Shown piece after piece: positions 14,505 through 22,567 of a DNA stretch of 25,001 bases. Source of the stretch: a virus; the IMG/VR virus record IMGVR_UViG_3300042691_008696, positions 1-25,001 of that record; one strand, 5' to 3'. How positions within the stretch are numbered: the stretch's first letter is position 1; every line of letters starts with the position of its first letter. A model generated the notes under the pieces. It did no database searches, had not been told where the DNA came from, and worked only from the letters and a program-made list of their open reading frames with translations. The translations under genes were made by a program, and so were the position numbers.

Positions 14505-16096
14505 ACTGTCGCTCCAAGTATGTTGTCAGCCAATTCCTCGACACGTTCGCCCCATGCCGCCGTAAGTTCCCCCACAGCGTCCGGCAATGCTTTTACGGCT
14601 GTGCGTCCCATCATCTCAATGAGTGCGTCCTGCGATTGTCTGCAGTGCTCAGCGGCCGCATAAGGTGTGCCTCCCAGCTGTTCACACACATCAGATAAGG
14701 TGTCCTGCCATTTTGCGTAGAATCGCTCGACAGCGGCCACAGGTGATTTCGTTTTCATCGCAGCCGCTACTCGCTGCTGTTCAATTGCGAGCAGTGGGCG
14801 AAGTCGGGAAACAATCGCCATTCGCTGGCGTGCGTCCGGCTCGGAATCATCGTCCGGTTCTGGATTGTCTGGCACATCTTCCGGCTCATCGACTGGTTCC
14901 GTCACTGTGATGGCTGGATTTTTGTATTCGTCCCCGCCCTCATACGGATTCATTTCCAGTTTTTCCCGTGCCTCGTTAGGACTCATGACAGTGGCCGCAA
15001 TCAGTTTCGTCAGGTACTCCGCCTGTTTCAGCGGATCCATTCTCATGAGTGCGTTGGTATTAAATTTGAAATAGTGTGTTTCACTGGTTAACTGACGTTC
15101 TGTCAGCAGAGACCGATTGCAGGCCGCTTCGATGTGCACCAGCCAGCGGTTCAGGCAGTTCGTTAGGTAGGCGAGATGCTTTTCAGCAAGGCTGTTGTAA
15201 GAAACGCTGGAATCATCGCCGAGAATTTCCTCAAGACAAAACCACATCGCCGCTTCTTGCCGCTGGAACAGCCGCTGCTCAATCCATTGCGAGTCTTTGC
15301 CTGACATCGACACCATATTCGCCTTAATGCCTTCGCGTAGCATCGCCGTTTTGCCTGTGTTTTCTGCTCCGTCATGAGCCTCGCGAAACATCGACAGGAA
15401 CTTTTTGGCTTCCTCCTCGTTGCGGAACATTCCGCCAGGGGCTTCTAGAATCAGCGATCCGCTAAAGCCTTTTTTGGCGAGGTTTCTTACCTGATCTTCA
15501 GCAGACAATCCCGCGTCGAGACTGTTACTCATGACTGCAGAAGCATTTAGCCCCGCCAGTCCATTGAAACTGAGACCGTGCACGAAAAACACGTCCTCAT
15601 CTGGAAACCACACGGTCTGGCTGTCTTCCGTCACGCCTAGTAATTTCGCTAGCGGCTCATGCTTGCATAATACCGTGCCGTGGTATCGCTTACCCTCGTA
15701 CCATTCACTGCCTGATCGGTCTGGCAATAGTGGATACAAGCCGACTGGCCGAGATCCCTCCCGCACAATCAAGCATCTCCAGTTACCGTACAGCAGCAGG
15801 CTCGGCGCACCAAACATCTTCCATTCAGGAGCAGTCTGGTACTCGTTCGGGCGAGTGTGAACCAGTTTATGACCGGGATGAGAACGCTCGACTGTGCTGC
15901 CACGCTCGAGCCGTCGATGGCAGTTTATAGGCAACTGCGAAAAGTGCCCGGCAATCTTGTTGACTGCGTACCATACTGGCGCATATTCAATTGCTCTTCG
16001 TGGCGTGACCTTAGAGTCGCCAAATTCCGGCGAAACGCCAAAAAAAGCACTCAAACCTGAGCCAATTCGTGTGATAAACCGTCTAAACAGGTCCAT
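14501..16096 (-). CDS. Portal protein, HK97 type
   Basis: The 531-residue product begins MDLFRRFITRIGSGLS and has the typical portal layout: an early segment YAPVWYAVNKIAGHFSQLP, a central QVRNLAKKGFSGSLIL region, a helical clip and stem region, and the conserved QEAAMWFCLEEILGDD with NSLAEKHLAYLTNCL (around residues 290-325). It forms the dodecameric ring at the capsid vertex through which DNA passes. I start it at the ATG at 16096; a TTG at 16111 overlapping the terminase stop would add five residues, and neither has a strong ribosome site. The C-terminal 120 residues include an acidic Pro/Asp-rich stretch (EPEDVPDNPEPDDD) and a helical tail. The stop overlaps the methyltransferase start by ATGA. 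Confidence 0.93.
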   Translation of the reverse strand: MDLFRRFITRIGSGLSAFFGVSPEFGDSKVTPRRAIEYAPVWYAVNKIAGHFSQLPINCHRRLERGSTVERSHPGHKLVHTRPNEYQTAPEWKMFGAPSLLLYGNWRCLIVREGSRPVGLYPLLPDRSGSEWYEGKRYHGTVLCKHEPLAKLLGVTEDSQTVWFPDEDVFFVHGLSFNGLAGLNASAVMSNSLDAGLSAEDQVRNLAKKGFSGSLILEAPGGMFRNEEEAKKFLSMFREAHDGAENTGKTAMLREGIKANMVSMSGKDSQWIEQRLFQRQEAAMWFCLEEILGDDSSVSYNSLAEKHLAYLTNCLNRWLVHIEAACNRSLLTERQLTSETHYFKFNTNALMRMDPLKQAEYLTKLIAATVMSPNEAREKLEMNPYEGGDEYKNPAITVTEPVDEPEDVPDNPEPDDDSEPDARQRMAIVSRLRPLLAIEQQRVAAAMKTKSPVAAVERFYAKWQDTLSDVCEQLGGTPYAAAEHCRQSQDALIEMMGRTAVKALPDAVGELTAAWGERVEELADNILGATV

Positions 16097-16107
16097 ATTA
16101 TGGGCTT

Positions 16108-17814
16108 TCAAACGATGAATAGAGAACCTGTGGGACGTGATGGAGCTAACATCGCTAAGCGAATCCCCATCAACAAGGCTACCGCAGCGTCTATTTTCTC
16201 GCTCGAATTCCGCTTGTCGGGCATCATTTTACCTTGTGCATTGCTGGTTGTCATCATGTTAAGTGCACACCAGCGTAATATGTTGTCGGTCTTGTCGGGA
16301 GTGAACCTGTTTTCGCGAATGGCAGCCGATAGTTCTTGCATCGGCTCATGAAATTGGAAGCAGTTTTGAGGCATTTTTATGACCTCCAAACCTGCCTGTG
16401 ATAGCTCATCACCTAACTGAGCTGCGTTGTATGGGTCATATGCTACGGCACGAATTCCAATTTCGTCGGCGAGTTGCAAAAACACATCCCTGAGCGATGC
16501 GACCACGTATCGAACAACCGTCAATTCACCGGTTGCGATCCATCCAGCCCATGGCTGTTTTTTTAGGTCTCGACTCGTTTCGTCGACGATAAATGATTTA
16601 GTGAACCCTTCATATCGCCAGATGGTTTTGCCTTCGTCGTCTTCGTCTACAGGAAACCTAGCTACCACACCAAAACTCGCGAGGTCATCACGGCCGCCAA
16701 GGTCGATTCCTGCGGTAATTGCGTCCGCGTCACGCCATGAGGACAGACTGTCAGCCATATCATCCCAATCGGCCGGCAGAATAAATCGTTCGTAGGCGGA
16801 GACCTTGCGATTGCAGTGGTATCGCGTGAAGCGATTAAGTTCTACCGGTGAGGTTTTCGCTTTTGCTGCTGCTTCTCGAAGCGACTCTAAACCGATCGAC
16901 ACGTCAATATTTGGATTTGCTTTCGGCCACAGCGATTCGTCCAGTGCGTCGTCGTTTTCATCCAGTTCAAATATATATGAAAAATACGACTCGTCGACAA
17001 AATCACCACGCACCACACCCGTTGCGTAATTGTAATCCTCCTGCCAAAGCTGACTGGTATCGTCTCCTGCAGTAGTGAAATCACCTATTAACGGCTGAGA
17101 CCGGTTGCCCGACCCAGTCATCATTGTGTCATAAAATTTACGATGATGTTCACGCCATGCGTGCTTTTCATCCATCAGCACCATGTGAGGATTTAAACCG
17201 TCGAAAGGTTTGTCGCTTCCAATGCAGTGAATGTATCCCTTATTGTGACTGAACGTGATCTGCTTATTGATCGGAGTCGACAGGGCTTTTACGTGTTCGG
17301 ATTGTCCTCGCATCCGTTCGATTTCCGCATACATCACCTTCTGCACCTGTTCTCGTTTTGTGGCACACAACACCACTTCGGCAACATCTTCCGGACGTCC
17401 AGTAAACGGGTTCACGTCCGACATCGCGCCGAGTATTGCGATTCCCGAGCCGAGCGTAGATTTTCCGTTCTTGCGTGCCATCGTCCAAAAAAAACGACGG
17501 AACCTGCGGGTTCTGTCAGCGCATCGTTTCCACCCGAAAATATTCCAAATCCCGAACAATTGCCAGGGCTCAAGGACGAAGGGCATTCCAGAACACTTGC
17601 CGATGGAGTGCTTCAGAATTTGCGGGAAAAAATCACAGCATGCGGTAGCGGCATCGAGCGAAAAATAGTACGGAAACTCACTGCTGTTTTGCCGTTCAAG
17701 GTCGTCGAGGTATCGCTGAATTGCAGCACGATGCGACACACAAGACGCAATGCGACCGCTCAACACGTCCTTGACGTATTTGTCAACTGCCTTGTGTGCC
17801 TCATGCTTTTTCAT
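16108..17814 (-). CDS. Terminase large subunit (packaging ATPase and nuclease)
   Basis: The 568-residue protein shows both domains of the motor. In the ATPase domain the Walker A-like segment is ARKNGKST (113-120) and Walker B is VLMDEKHAW (D215, E216). In the C-terminal RNase H-like nuclease the metal-binding acids fit GIDLGGRDD (D371), AVAYDPYNA (D460) and KIDAAVALL (D542). The length matches HK97-type terminases. It pumps DNA into the prohead using ATP and cuts the concatemer. The ATG overlaps the small subunit stop by ATGA. The gene lies between the small subunit and portal, the standard order. Confidence 0.96.
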   Translation of the reverse strand: MKKHEAHKAVDKYVKDVLSGRIASCVSHRAAIQRYLDDLERQNSSEFPYYFSLDAATACCDFFPQILKHSIGKCSGMPFVLEPWQLFGIWNIFGWKRCADRTRRFRRFFWTMARKNGKSTLGSGIAILGAMSDVNPFTGRPEDVAEVVLCATKREQVQKVMYAEIERMRGQSEHVKALSTPINKQITFSHNKGYIHCIGSDKPFDGLNPHMVLMDEKHAWREHHRKFYDTMMTGSGNRSQPLIGDFTTAGDDTSQLWQEDYNYATGVVRGDFVDESYFSYIFELDENDDALDESLWPKANPNIDVSIGLESLREAAAKAKTSPVELNRFTRYHCNRKVSAYERFILPADWDDMADSLSSWRDADAITAGIDLGGRDDLASFGVVARFPVDEDDEGKTIWRYEGFTKSFIVDETSRDLKKQPWAGWIATGELTVVRYVVASLRDVFLQLADEIGIRAVAYDPYNAAQLGDELSQAGLEVIKMPQNCFQFHEPMQELSAAIRENRFTPDKTDNILRWCALNMMTTSNAQGKMMPDKRNSSEKIDAAVALLMGIRLAMLAPSRPTGSLFIV

Positions 17815-18305
17815 CCGCGTCCCATTCGTGCCATAATCTTGGCAAACGGATCCTCTTTTTCGTCATCCAGTTTCAGACTAGTCAGTTTCTGCCGGCTGGC
17901 TGGAGTCAAACCCAGCTCTGGCAGAAGTTTATTCATCTGCTCGCGAAACTTATTCATTTCTCCAACGTAGGCGTTTTTTGCAATGAACGTGTTGCCGGCT
18001 TTGTCGACTCCTTCAATTGCTAGTCCAGTGTTTGCCACCTGCTCGCGTGCCTCCATCCATTTTGCATAAGCGGTGCAATACGCTATCAGGATTTCTCGCG
18101 TGTCCGATGACAACACACCATTCAGTTTCAGGTCAGCACTCAACTCAGCCCACTTCTGCGATTCACGATCGTCAAACCACTCCGGCATCTGTGGAGATTT
18201 CCCATCCGCAACCGGAGCGGCCTTGTTCTTGCGTTTCGGATTCTTGCGAAACGCGCCCGTCGCTTCTTTGAGTTCAGCCGCTAACGGCTTTCTGCCCCTT
18301 ACCAT
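17811..18305 (-). CDS. Terminase small subunit, P27-like
   Basis: The gene encodes 164 residues from the ATG at 18305, which has GGGGG about nine bases upstream; a TTG at 18359 would add 18 residues. The sequence starts MVRGRKPLAAELKEATG. A basic segment follows (FRKNPKRKNK), then MPEWFDDRESQKWAELSADL, the pattern of P27-type small terminases, and a helical middle (AYCTAYAKWMEAREQV). The product would bind the packaging site and load the large subunit. The next gene overlaps it by ATGA and encodes the large subunit. About 76 bases lie between it and the HNH gene, with a small hairpin (ACAC/GTGT) but no convincing promoter. Confidence 0.88.
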   Translation of the reverse strand: MVRGRKPLAAELKEATGAFRKNPKRKNKAAPVADGKSPQMPEWFDDRESQKWAELSADLKLNGVLSSDTREILIAYCTAYAKWMEAREQVANTGLAIEGVDKAGNTFIAKNAYVGEMNKFREQMNKLLPELGLTPASRQKLTSLKLDDEKEDPFAKIMARMGRG

Positions 18306-18381
18306 TGTTAAGAACCCCCAATTTTGTGGACACATGCGTGTGCATAAACAGGCTATCAAGGACGACCGATCTCCAACATTA

Positions 18382-18717
18382 TCACCGCCCCCCTCCCCGT
18401 TGCCTCGCTAGCTCAATTGATCTATGACATGTCACACACAATGCCATCAGGTTGCTCCATTGCAACCTAAGCCATGGTGCTTCTGTGATGGGCACTATGT
18501 GGTGCACTTCCTCGGCAGCAATAGCTTTATCATTCTTCGCACACTCTGTGCACAATGGATTGTCTTTAATGAAACGTTCTCGCAATTGCTGCCAATCCCA
18601 GCCATAGCCCGCCTGTGTTGTACCTTGCTTAGATCGTTTCCTACCACGTCCGCACTGTTTGCATTCTTTGTCTCGCAGTGCAAGCACGGAACCACATGCA
18701 CACAGCCTGAGCGTCAT
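18382..18717 (-). CDS. HNH endonuclease (terminase-associated type)
   Basis: The chosen ATG at 18717 overlaps the stop of the fibre gene (ATGA); an upstream start at 18750 would overlap it by 37 bases. The 111-residue product has an N-terminal zinc-ribbon-like cluster (CACG then CKQCG, residues 6-22). The HNH core has C56-x-x-C59, V-H72-H73-I-V-P-I, N89 in WSNLMALC, and C94-x-x-C97-H98. These are the expected residues of a metal-dependent bba-metal nuclease. In HK97-like phages a small HNH protein next to the terminase genes assists DNA cleavage during packaging; its place directly before the small terminase supports the same role. A free-standing homing endonuclease is an alternative but less likely given the tight operon position. 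Confidence 0.9.
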   Translation of the reverse strand: MTLRLCACGSVLALRDKECKQCGRGRKRSKQGTTQAGYGWDWQQLRERFIKDNPLCTECAKNDKAIAAEEVHHIVPITEAPWLRLQWSNLMALCVTCHRSIELARQRGGGR

Positions 18718-19877
18718 GTGTCTGCCTTCGGTGCTGCTACCACACTGCACACACCCTGCAGATACATGGTCAGCGGTGCTGCTGCATCACGTAGAGCAAA
18801 CCGCAGTGTTCTTTCTGATGCCGTCACCGCTGATGGATAGGCGAATGTGACCACGTTGCTACCTGTTCCACCAACAGATATGTTCGAATTATTCACCGTT
18901 GCAACGTCTGTCCCTGCCATTGTTTCGAAGATTATTTGCAACGTCTTGCCGCTGAGATTAACAGCTGTTGTTCCGTCTGACTGGTATACAGTAATTGCCT
19001 GACTGATCGTTTCACCGACCACTGGCAGCAGCGTAACGCCGGCACTCCTGTTTGCCACGATGCCTGTTGCGGGAAGTACCGTCACCGTTGTGTTACCACC
19101 GCCTTCAATCCCGTCAATCTGATCACTCAGCGACTTGAGCGTATCGTTATCAGCACCTCGCATCGTTGTGATGGATGCCGCTGTGGCCAGTGTCGACAGC
19201 GTCACATCAATGCGGCCTGCGATGGTTGCAGTCCAAACGGCTGTGCTTAATGCAGTTGCTGCGAGTGCTGCGTTGTCGGTTCCACGCATGTCTGTATTCG
19301 TTGTGCACGTATCCACCAGCGTGACACGTGGCAGCGTTGCACCGGCTGCAAAGGTTGCTGTGTCGATTGCGTTGTCAGCGATTGCGTTTGCCGTGATCGC
19401 ATTATTCGCGATCGACGCAACCTTGACCTCTGGAATACCTGCCGCTGCGGTGATGTTTGTTCCGCCGAACTGCGTCACGTTTACCCCGCTGGCCAGTGCA
19501 GCCGAATCAGTCCCTCTCATGTATTCCGACTGAATCCCAAACGATCCACGAGGCACAGAGCGACCGTCGATTGATTTGGAATCGACCGTTTTTGCAGTGT
19601 TGAATTTGACCTGATAACGTGCTCCGGTAGTCCAAAATCCTGCATCTCCTGTGTCATTGCTGGTATCGATAATCAGCAGATGGCATCCCGTTTCAGAATT
19701 AAATGGGCTGGTGACCGTTAGCCCGTTTGTCGTGGCTTTCGCCGTCGCGGAACCGTTCTTGTAGATCGCAAAGTCACTAGTCGTGAACGCAGACGACGGC
19801 GCGACCGGAGCACCGGTGCTGGCAAACGTTTCAAAGTAAATTTCAATTGTCGCGTCTTCCGCAAGATTGCGAAACAT
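18714..19877 (-). CDS. Fibre or baseplate-like structural protein with repeated MRGTD segments
   Basis: The ATG at 19877 overlaps the previous stop (TGATG); a TTG three bases earlier is less likely. The N-terminal 115 residues resemble a beta domain seen at the start of many phage fibre proteins (IEIYFETFASTGAPV, then FAIYKNGS and HLLIIDTSNDTGDAGFW). The middle contains three copies of an MRGTDxAAL-type motif starting at about residues 120, 197 and 239, separated by low-complexity helical stretches (IANNAITANAIADNAIDTA) that suggest a trimeric shaft. The last 90 residues (ITVYQSDGTTAVNLSGKTL, then RTLRFALRD) resemble the N-terminal BppU-type baseplate domain. The protein is probably part of the tail tip or a fibre. 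It ends overlapping the HNH gene (ATGA). Confidence 0.72.
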   Translation of the reverse strand: MFRNLAEDATIEIYFETFASTGAPVAPSSAFTTSDFAIYKNGSATAKATTNGLTVTSPFNSETGCHLLIIDTSNDTGDAGFWTTGARYQVKFNTAKTVDSKSIDGRSVPRGSFGIQSEYMRGTDSAALASGVNVTQFGGTNITAAAGIPEVKVASIANNAITANAIADNAIDTATFAAGATLPRVTLVDTCTTNTDMRGTDNAALAATALSTAVWTATIAGRIDVTLSTLATAASITTMRGADNDTLKSLSDQIDGIEGGGNTTVTVLPATGIVANRSAGVTLLPVVGETISQAITVYQSDGTTAVNLSGKTLQIIFETMAGTDVATVNNSNISVGGTGSNVVTFAYPSAVTASERTLRFALRDAAAPLTMYLQGVCSVVAAPKADT

Positions 19878-21043
19878 CAAAGCACCAGCCCCGCGAAAAG
19901 AGGATCACTTACACCACTGCCACCGCTCGCTGCAGTCCCGTGTACTGCTACTGACACCAATCGCCCGGACGTATTGGCGGAGTATCGCCACGGGAAGCTA
20001 TACACCTCATATCCTTCCGTAGCGTTTACCGTTGCCGCCTGCGAATAGGCGGCTACCGTGTTTCCTGAGTCTGAACTATTCCCGAGTGCCACAGTCCATG
20101 CAATTGGACCATTGCTTAGCTCAGTAGGCTCAGCAACCGCACCCTGCCCAGAAAACATCGTGATAGCAATTGTGCCCGCAGTTTCAGTTGCGACTGTTGC
20201 TGGTGGAAAATACGGCATCGTAGAGGTTACCGTCGTGCTTGCATAAACTACCTCGGACCAGCCAGAAATCCTATAGGCGATACAAGTGCTTGATTCACTG
20301 ATTGATGTCGTCACCGATACCGTTGTTCCCTCACTGCCTGATGCTGTTTTTGAAAACAGAATACTCTGGTCAGTCGCGGTGATTGTGCTGACTGCGATTG
20401 ACCAACCCGATGGCGTTGTGATGGTCCCCGTGGTTCCGTCTTTGTTGAACCACAACAGCAGTAAATCACCTGAAGCGATTCCAGCAGGCAGGTTAACTGT
20501 GTGCGTTGTTTGATTCGCTGAAAAGTAGGTTACCGCAACGCCCTCGATCACAGGTGCCCCGCTCAGTGTCGGCATCGCATCGTAGGTGATCTCCAGATAC
20601 GCAACGTCTACGTAGACTTCACCGTCGATTGTTGCCCCGCTGTAAGTCAATTCAAACGCTGGTGCCGAACTGCTGAGCCCGCCATATTCGCCCGTCACTG
20701 TGCATGATGCCCAACCCCATGCACCTGAAGATGGTTTGCCTGTTAGCGTTCCAGATCGCCATACGCCGTTGAGCCGGATTCTGACCGCACTAATGTCGCC
20801 GTCAGAATTGCTATCAAACTTAAGATATACCCACAGTTTTGCGCTGGTGATTAACCCGGTTGCTGTCGGTGACGCACAACCATACTGCTGAGCGGCAGAC
20901 GTGTCACCCGAGTAATATGCGTAGTCACTCGTGCCGCCAGCCGTCGGCTGCGTTGTAGCGTCATCAATCAGCGTGTATGGGTTGCTTCCACCCCAGCCGG
21001 AATTGAGTGTCGCGTTTGGACGTAGTGGTGAAGTCGTCGGCAC
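19877..21043 (-). CDS. Fibre-like minor structural protein (shares a domain with the gene at 113-3121)
   Basis: The 388-residue product is rich in Ser, Thr, Gly and Val with few charged residues, typical of beta-structured phage fibres and adhesins. Residues about 5-155 form a domain that recurs in the large distal protein: LRPNATLNSGW, then KLWVYLKFDSNSDGDIS, TLTG.P..G.WGW and IDGEVYVDVAYLEI. The rest (about 160-375) looks like a second beta-sandwich domain with alternating strands. The GTG start follows the upstream TAA by three bases and has GGGGAG upstream at about eight bases. It overlaps the next fibre gene by TGATG. A role in host recognition or as a head or tail decoration is inferred from composition and context; the receptor is unknown. 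Confidence 0.75.
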   Translation of the reverse strand: MPTTSPLRPNATLNSGWGGSNPYTLIDDATTQPTAGGTSDYAYYSGDTSAAQQYGCASPTATGLITSAKLWVYLKFDSNSDGDISAVRIRLNGVWRSGTLTGKPSSGAWGWASCTVTGEYGGLSSSAPAFELTYSGATIDGEVYVDVAYLEITYDAMPTLSGAPVIEGVAVTYFSANQTTHTVNLPAGIASGDLLLLWFNKDGTTGTITTPSGWSIAVSTITATDQSILFSKTASGSEGTTVSVTTSISESSTCIAYRISGWSEVVYASTTVTSTMPYFPPATVATETAGTIAITMFSGQGAVAEPTELSNGPIAWTVALGNSSDSGNTVAAYSQAATVNATEGYEVYSFPWRYSANTSGRLVSVAVHGTAASGGSGVSDPLFAGLVL

Positions 21044-21046
21044 TCG

Positions 21047-21646
21047 TTACGCTCCCCACGCTGTTTCTGCGGCTGCTGCGATTGTTATTGGCGTCGATTC
21101 TGCCAATCTCGATTCCGCTTCGGCTGCCTCACGGGCTGCGTTGCATTTCACGATCACGGCTGCGACTGCGGCTTCTTTTTCGGCTGCTGTTTTCTGTGCT
21201 GCGTATTCTGCTTCTGTCAGCGTCGCGAACAGCCACCCTCCACCCAAATCAGCGACCGCGTCGAAGTCTGCGAGTGTCGGCATTGTCTGCTGCCCACCAA
21301 ACGCAATACGCATTGCCCAAAAAGGAGCAGCATGAGCCGGTGATGTGGTGTCAAATGTGACGTTTCGAGGGTTCGTGATGTGTGATAGCCATCGATCCAG
21401 TGCGGCAACTGACTCAGTCTGATTGGCTGCGACCAGTGCCGCCTTCATCGCCAGCACGGTCCCCGTCCATTTCTCATCGGTCTGGTTGCTGACGAGTTTT
21501 GTGAGCATTCCGCGAAAGTTGAGCAGGAACAACAGTTCTGACAACTGAATCGGACGAGCCGTCAAACCGCAAGCCGTTAACTGAGCGACGATTTCTGCGT
21601 CGGTCCCCGTCAGCCCGAGCTGTTGTGCTTTTTCGTATGCGTTCAT
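21047..21646 (-). CDS. Conserved-looking phage protein of unknown function, Ala-rich C-terminus
   Basis: I start this gene at the ATG at 21646 because GAGGGGG lies about six bases upstream; the longer frame to 21751 would run into the PAS gene and lacks such a site. The 199-residue product starts MNAYEKAQQLGLTGTDAEIV. It has a helical N-terminal half, a middle section (residues about 95-150) rich in aromatic and small residues, and a C-terminal Ala/Glu helix (about 150-195) likely to be a coiled coil. No catalytic motif or membrane segment is seen. The gene sits directly before the fibre-like genes (spacer of three bases), so a tail or fibre-assembly role is plausible but unproven. Confidence 0.65.
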   Translation of the reverse strand: MNAYEKAQQLGLTGTDAEIVAQLTACGLTARPIQLSELLFLLNFRGMLTKLVSNQTDEKWTGTVLAMKAALVAANQTESVAALDRWLSHITNPRNVTFDTTSPAHAAPFWAMRIAFGGQQTMPTLADFDAVADLGGGWLFATLTEAEYAAQKTAAEKEAAVAAVIVKCNAAREAAEAESRLAESTPITIAAAAETAWGA

Positions 21647-21732
21647 TTCGACCCCCTCGTCTTCCTCGACCCCGAAACTCAGATACCAGATCGTTTTGAT
21701 CACGTTGCACAACAAACGGAAAGAGGACTTGA

Positions 21733-22437
21733 TCAATCTACTGCCACCCACCGAGGTTGGCTTAGGTCTAACCCGTGCAACCGTGCTTCCTGCACTGCCG
21801 GTGGTTTACTCAACTGCACCTCAATCAGTCCAATTTTCTCTGCGATGTCCAGAATGTTGTTCACCCCGAATATCGACATAATTACGACCAGGACCGCAAA
21901 CGCGATTTTTGGGTGCTTCATACTGACTCTGATCGTCGCATTGATCCAGTTTTCCTCCTCGGTGCGTGTGGTCAATGTGCTGATATGCTGATTCATCTGT
22001 GACAATTGTTCCTGTATTTTTTCACACCGCTGCATTGCCTCGCCGAAGGCACTGGCGGTCCCGTTTTTTAATGGATTCCAATTACACACAGCGAACTCGA
22101 AATTTCCGATAGCTGGCTTACGCTGCACAAACAATTGGCCCCATTCGGGCTTCCCGCCTTTTGGGACATATTGCTTAGTGATTAAGTATTCCCGGATTCT
22201 ACCCGCCTTAAGTTCACCAGCCGCGTCTATGTCGGCCTGCAGATCCGCTCCCTCTGCACTTAGCTTTTGCCAGCCCCCTTTTTTTAGCTCACTGATTGAG
22301 GAATACCCGGTCCATTGCAGAAATGCTGCGTTGGCCCAGTAGATTTCACCATCAACACCGGAGATTAAATAACACGACGGCATCTCCTGCAAAATCTCAA
22401 CCAGAACACTCACAGGTTGTTCATCAATATTCCACAT
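21733..22437 (-). CDS. PAS-domain protein with a single transmembrane segment
   Basis: Residues about 10-120 form a PAS sensor domain. The sequence reads LISGVDGEIYWANAAFLQWTG, the typical D-G-x-I-x-x-x-N-x-x-F-x-x-x-x-G-Y pattern, followed by a linker helix and a strand-rich second half (PEWGQLFVQRKP). A predicted coiled coil (about 130-160) leads to a strong membrane segment at about 176-192 (KIAFAVLVVIMSIFG) and a 40-residue tail. No kinase, cyclase or DNA-binding domain follows, so the PAS unit would signal through the membrane segment or by oligomerisation. The gene is separated from both neighbours by untranslated spacers (130 and 86 bases), unlike the tightly packed operon around it. 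A membrane-bound sensor affecting lysis timing or superinfection is inference. The PAS call rests on motif recognition. Confidence 0.75.
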   Translation of the reverse strand: MWNIDEQPVSVLVEILQEMPSCYLISGVDGEIYWANAAFLQWTGYSSISELKKGGWQKLSAEGADLQADIDAAGELKAGRIREYLITKQYVPKGGKPEWGQLFVQRKPAIGNFEFAVCNWNPLKNGTASAFGEAMQRCEKIQEQLSQMNQHISTLTTRTEEENWINATIRVSMKHPKIAFAVLVVIMSIFGVNNILDIAEKIGLIEVQLSKPPAVQEARLHGLDLSQPRWVAVD

Positions 22438-22567
22438 ATTCTTTGTCCGGTCTCCAATTGTCTTCGCGATTCAGTTACCGGAACGTTCCTTGCCTGCGGT
22501 ATTGTCTTGCCGGACTCCGCAGGCTTTTTTTATTTCCACCGTACCCTAGAAGCGGATCACCTCCCCT
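22438..22567 (-). promoter_or_regulatory. Structured 130-base leader before the PAS gene
   Basis: This is the longest gap in the right third of the window. Read on the minus strand it starts with GGAGGTGATCC (22564-22554), an exact complement of the bacterial 16S 3' end GGATCACCTCC. A possible 22-codon ORF follows (GTG at 22539, TGA at 22471). Next comes a hairpin with stem arms at 22517-22524 and 22492-22499, then a 10-base palindrome GGAACGTTCC. GGAG (about 14 bases upstream) is the only Shine-Dalgarno-like element near the PAS start. The role is unknown; a leader controlling the PAS gene is inferred. Confidence 0.4.
22492..22531 (+). terminator. Intrinsic-terminator-like hairpin oriented to the plus strand
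   Basis: On the plus strand GCCTGCGG (22492-22499) pairs perfectly with CCGCAGGC (22517-22524). GTC and GAC inside the loop can extend the pairing. Seven T residues follow at 22525-22531. The T tract follows the stem only on the plus strand, opposite to all genes here, so it would stop antisense transcription. On the minus strand the hairpin has an A tract in front and no T tract after it. Confidence 0.5.

Noticed and set aside
17227-17970. Plus-strand ORF of 247 codons over the terminase genes
   Set aside because: It is antisense to the well-supported large and small terminase genes and shows no recognisable domain.
18306-18381. Promoter before the small terminase gene
   Set aside because: A TTGATA-like -35 is present but no suitable -10 follows at 16-18 bases.
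18714-21043. Diversity-generating retroelement or variable fibre cassette
   Set aside because: No reverse transcriptase and no template/variable repeat pair with adenine-specific differences was seen in the window.
21647-21751. Longer start for the 199-residue protein at 21751
   Set aside because: It would overlap the PAS gene and lacks a ribosome site, while the ATG at 21646 has GAGGGGG at proper spacing.
22552-22564. Plus-strand GCGGATCACCTCC as a 16S rRNA remnant
   Set aside because: Only the last 11-13 bases match; no upstream 16S helix sequence is present, so it is better read as an extended minus-strand Shine-Dalgarno-like element.
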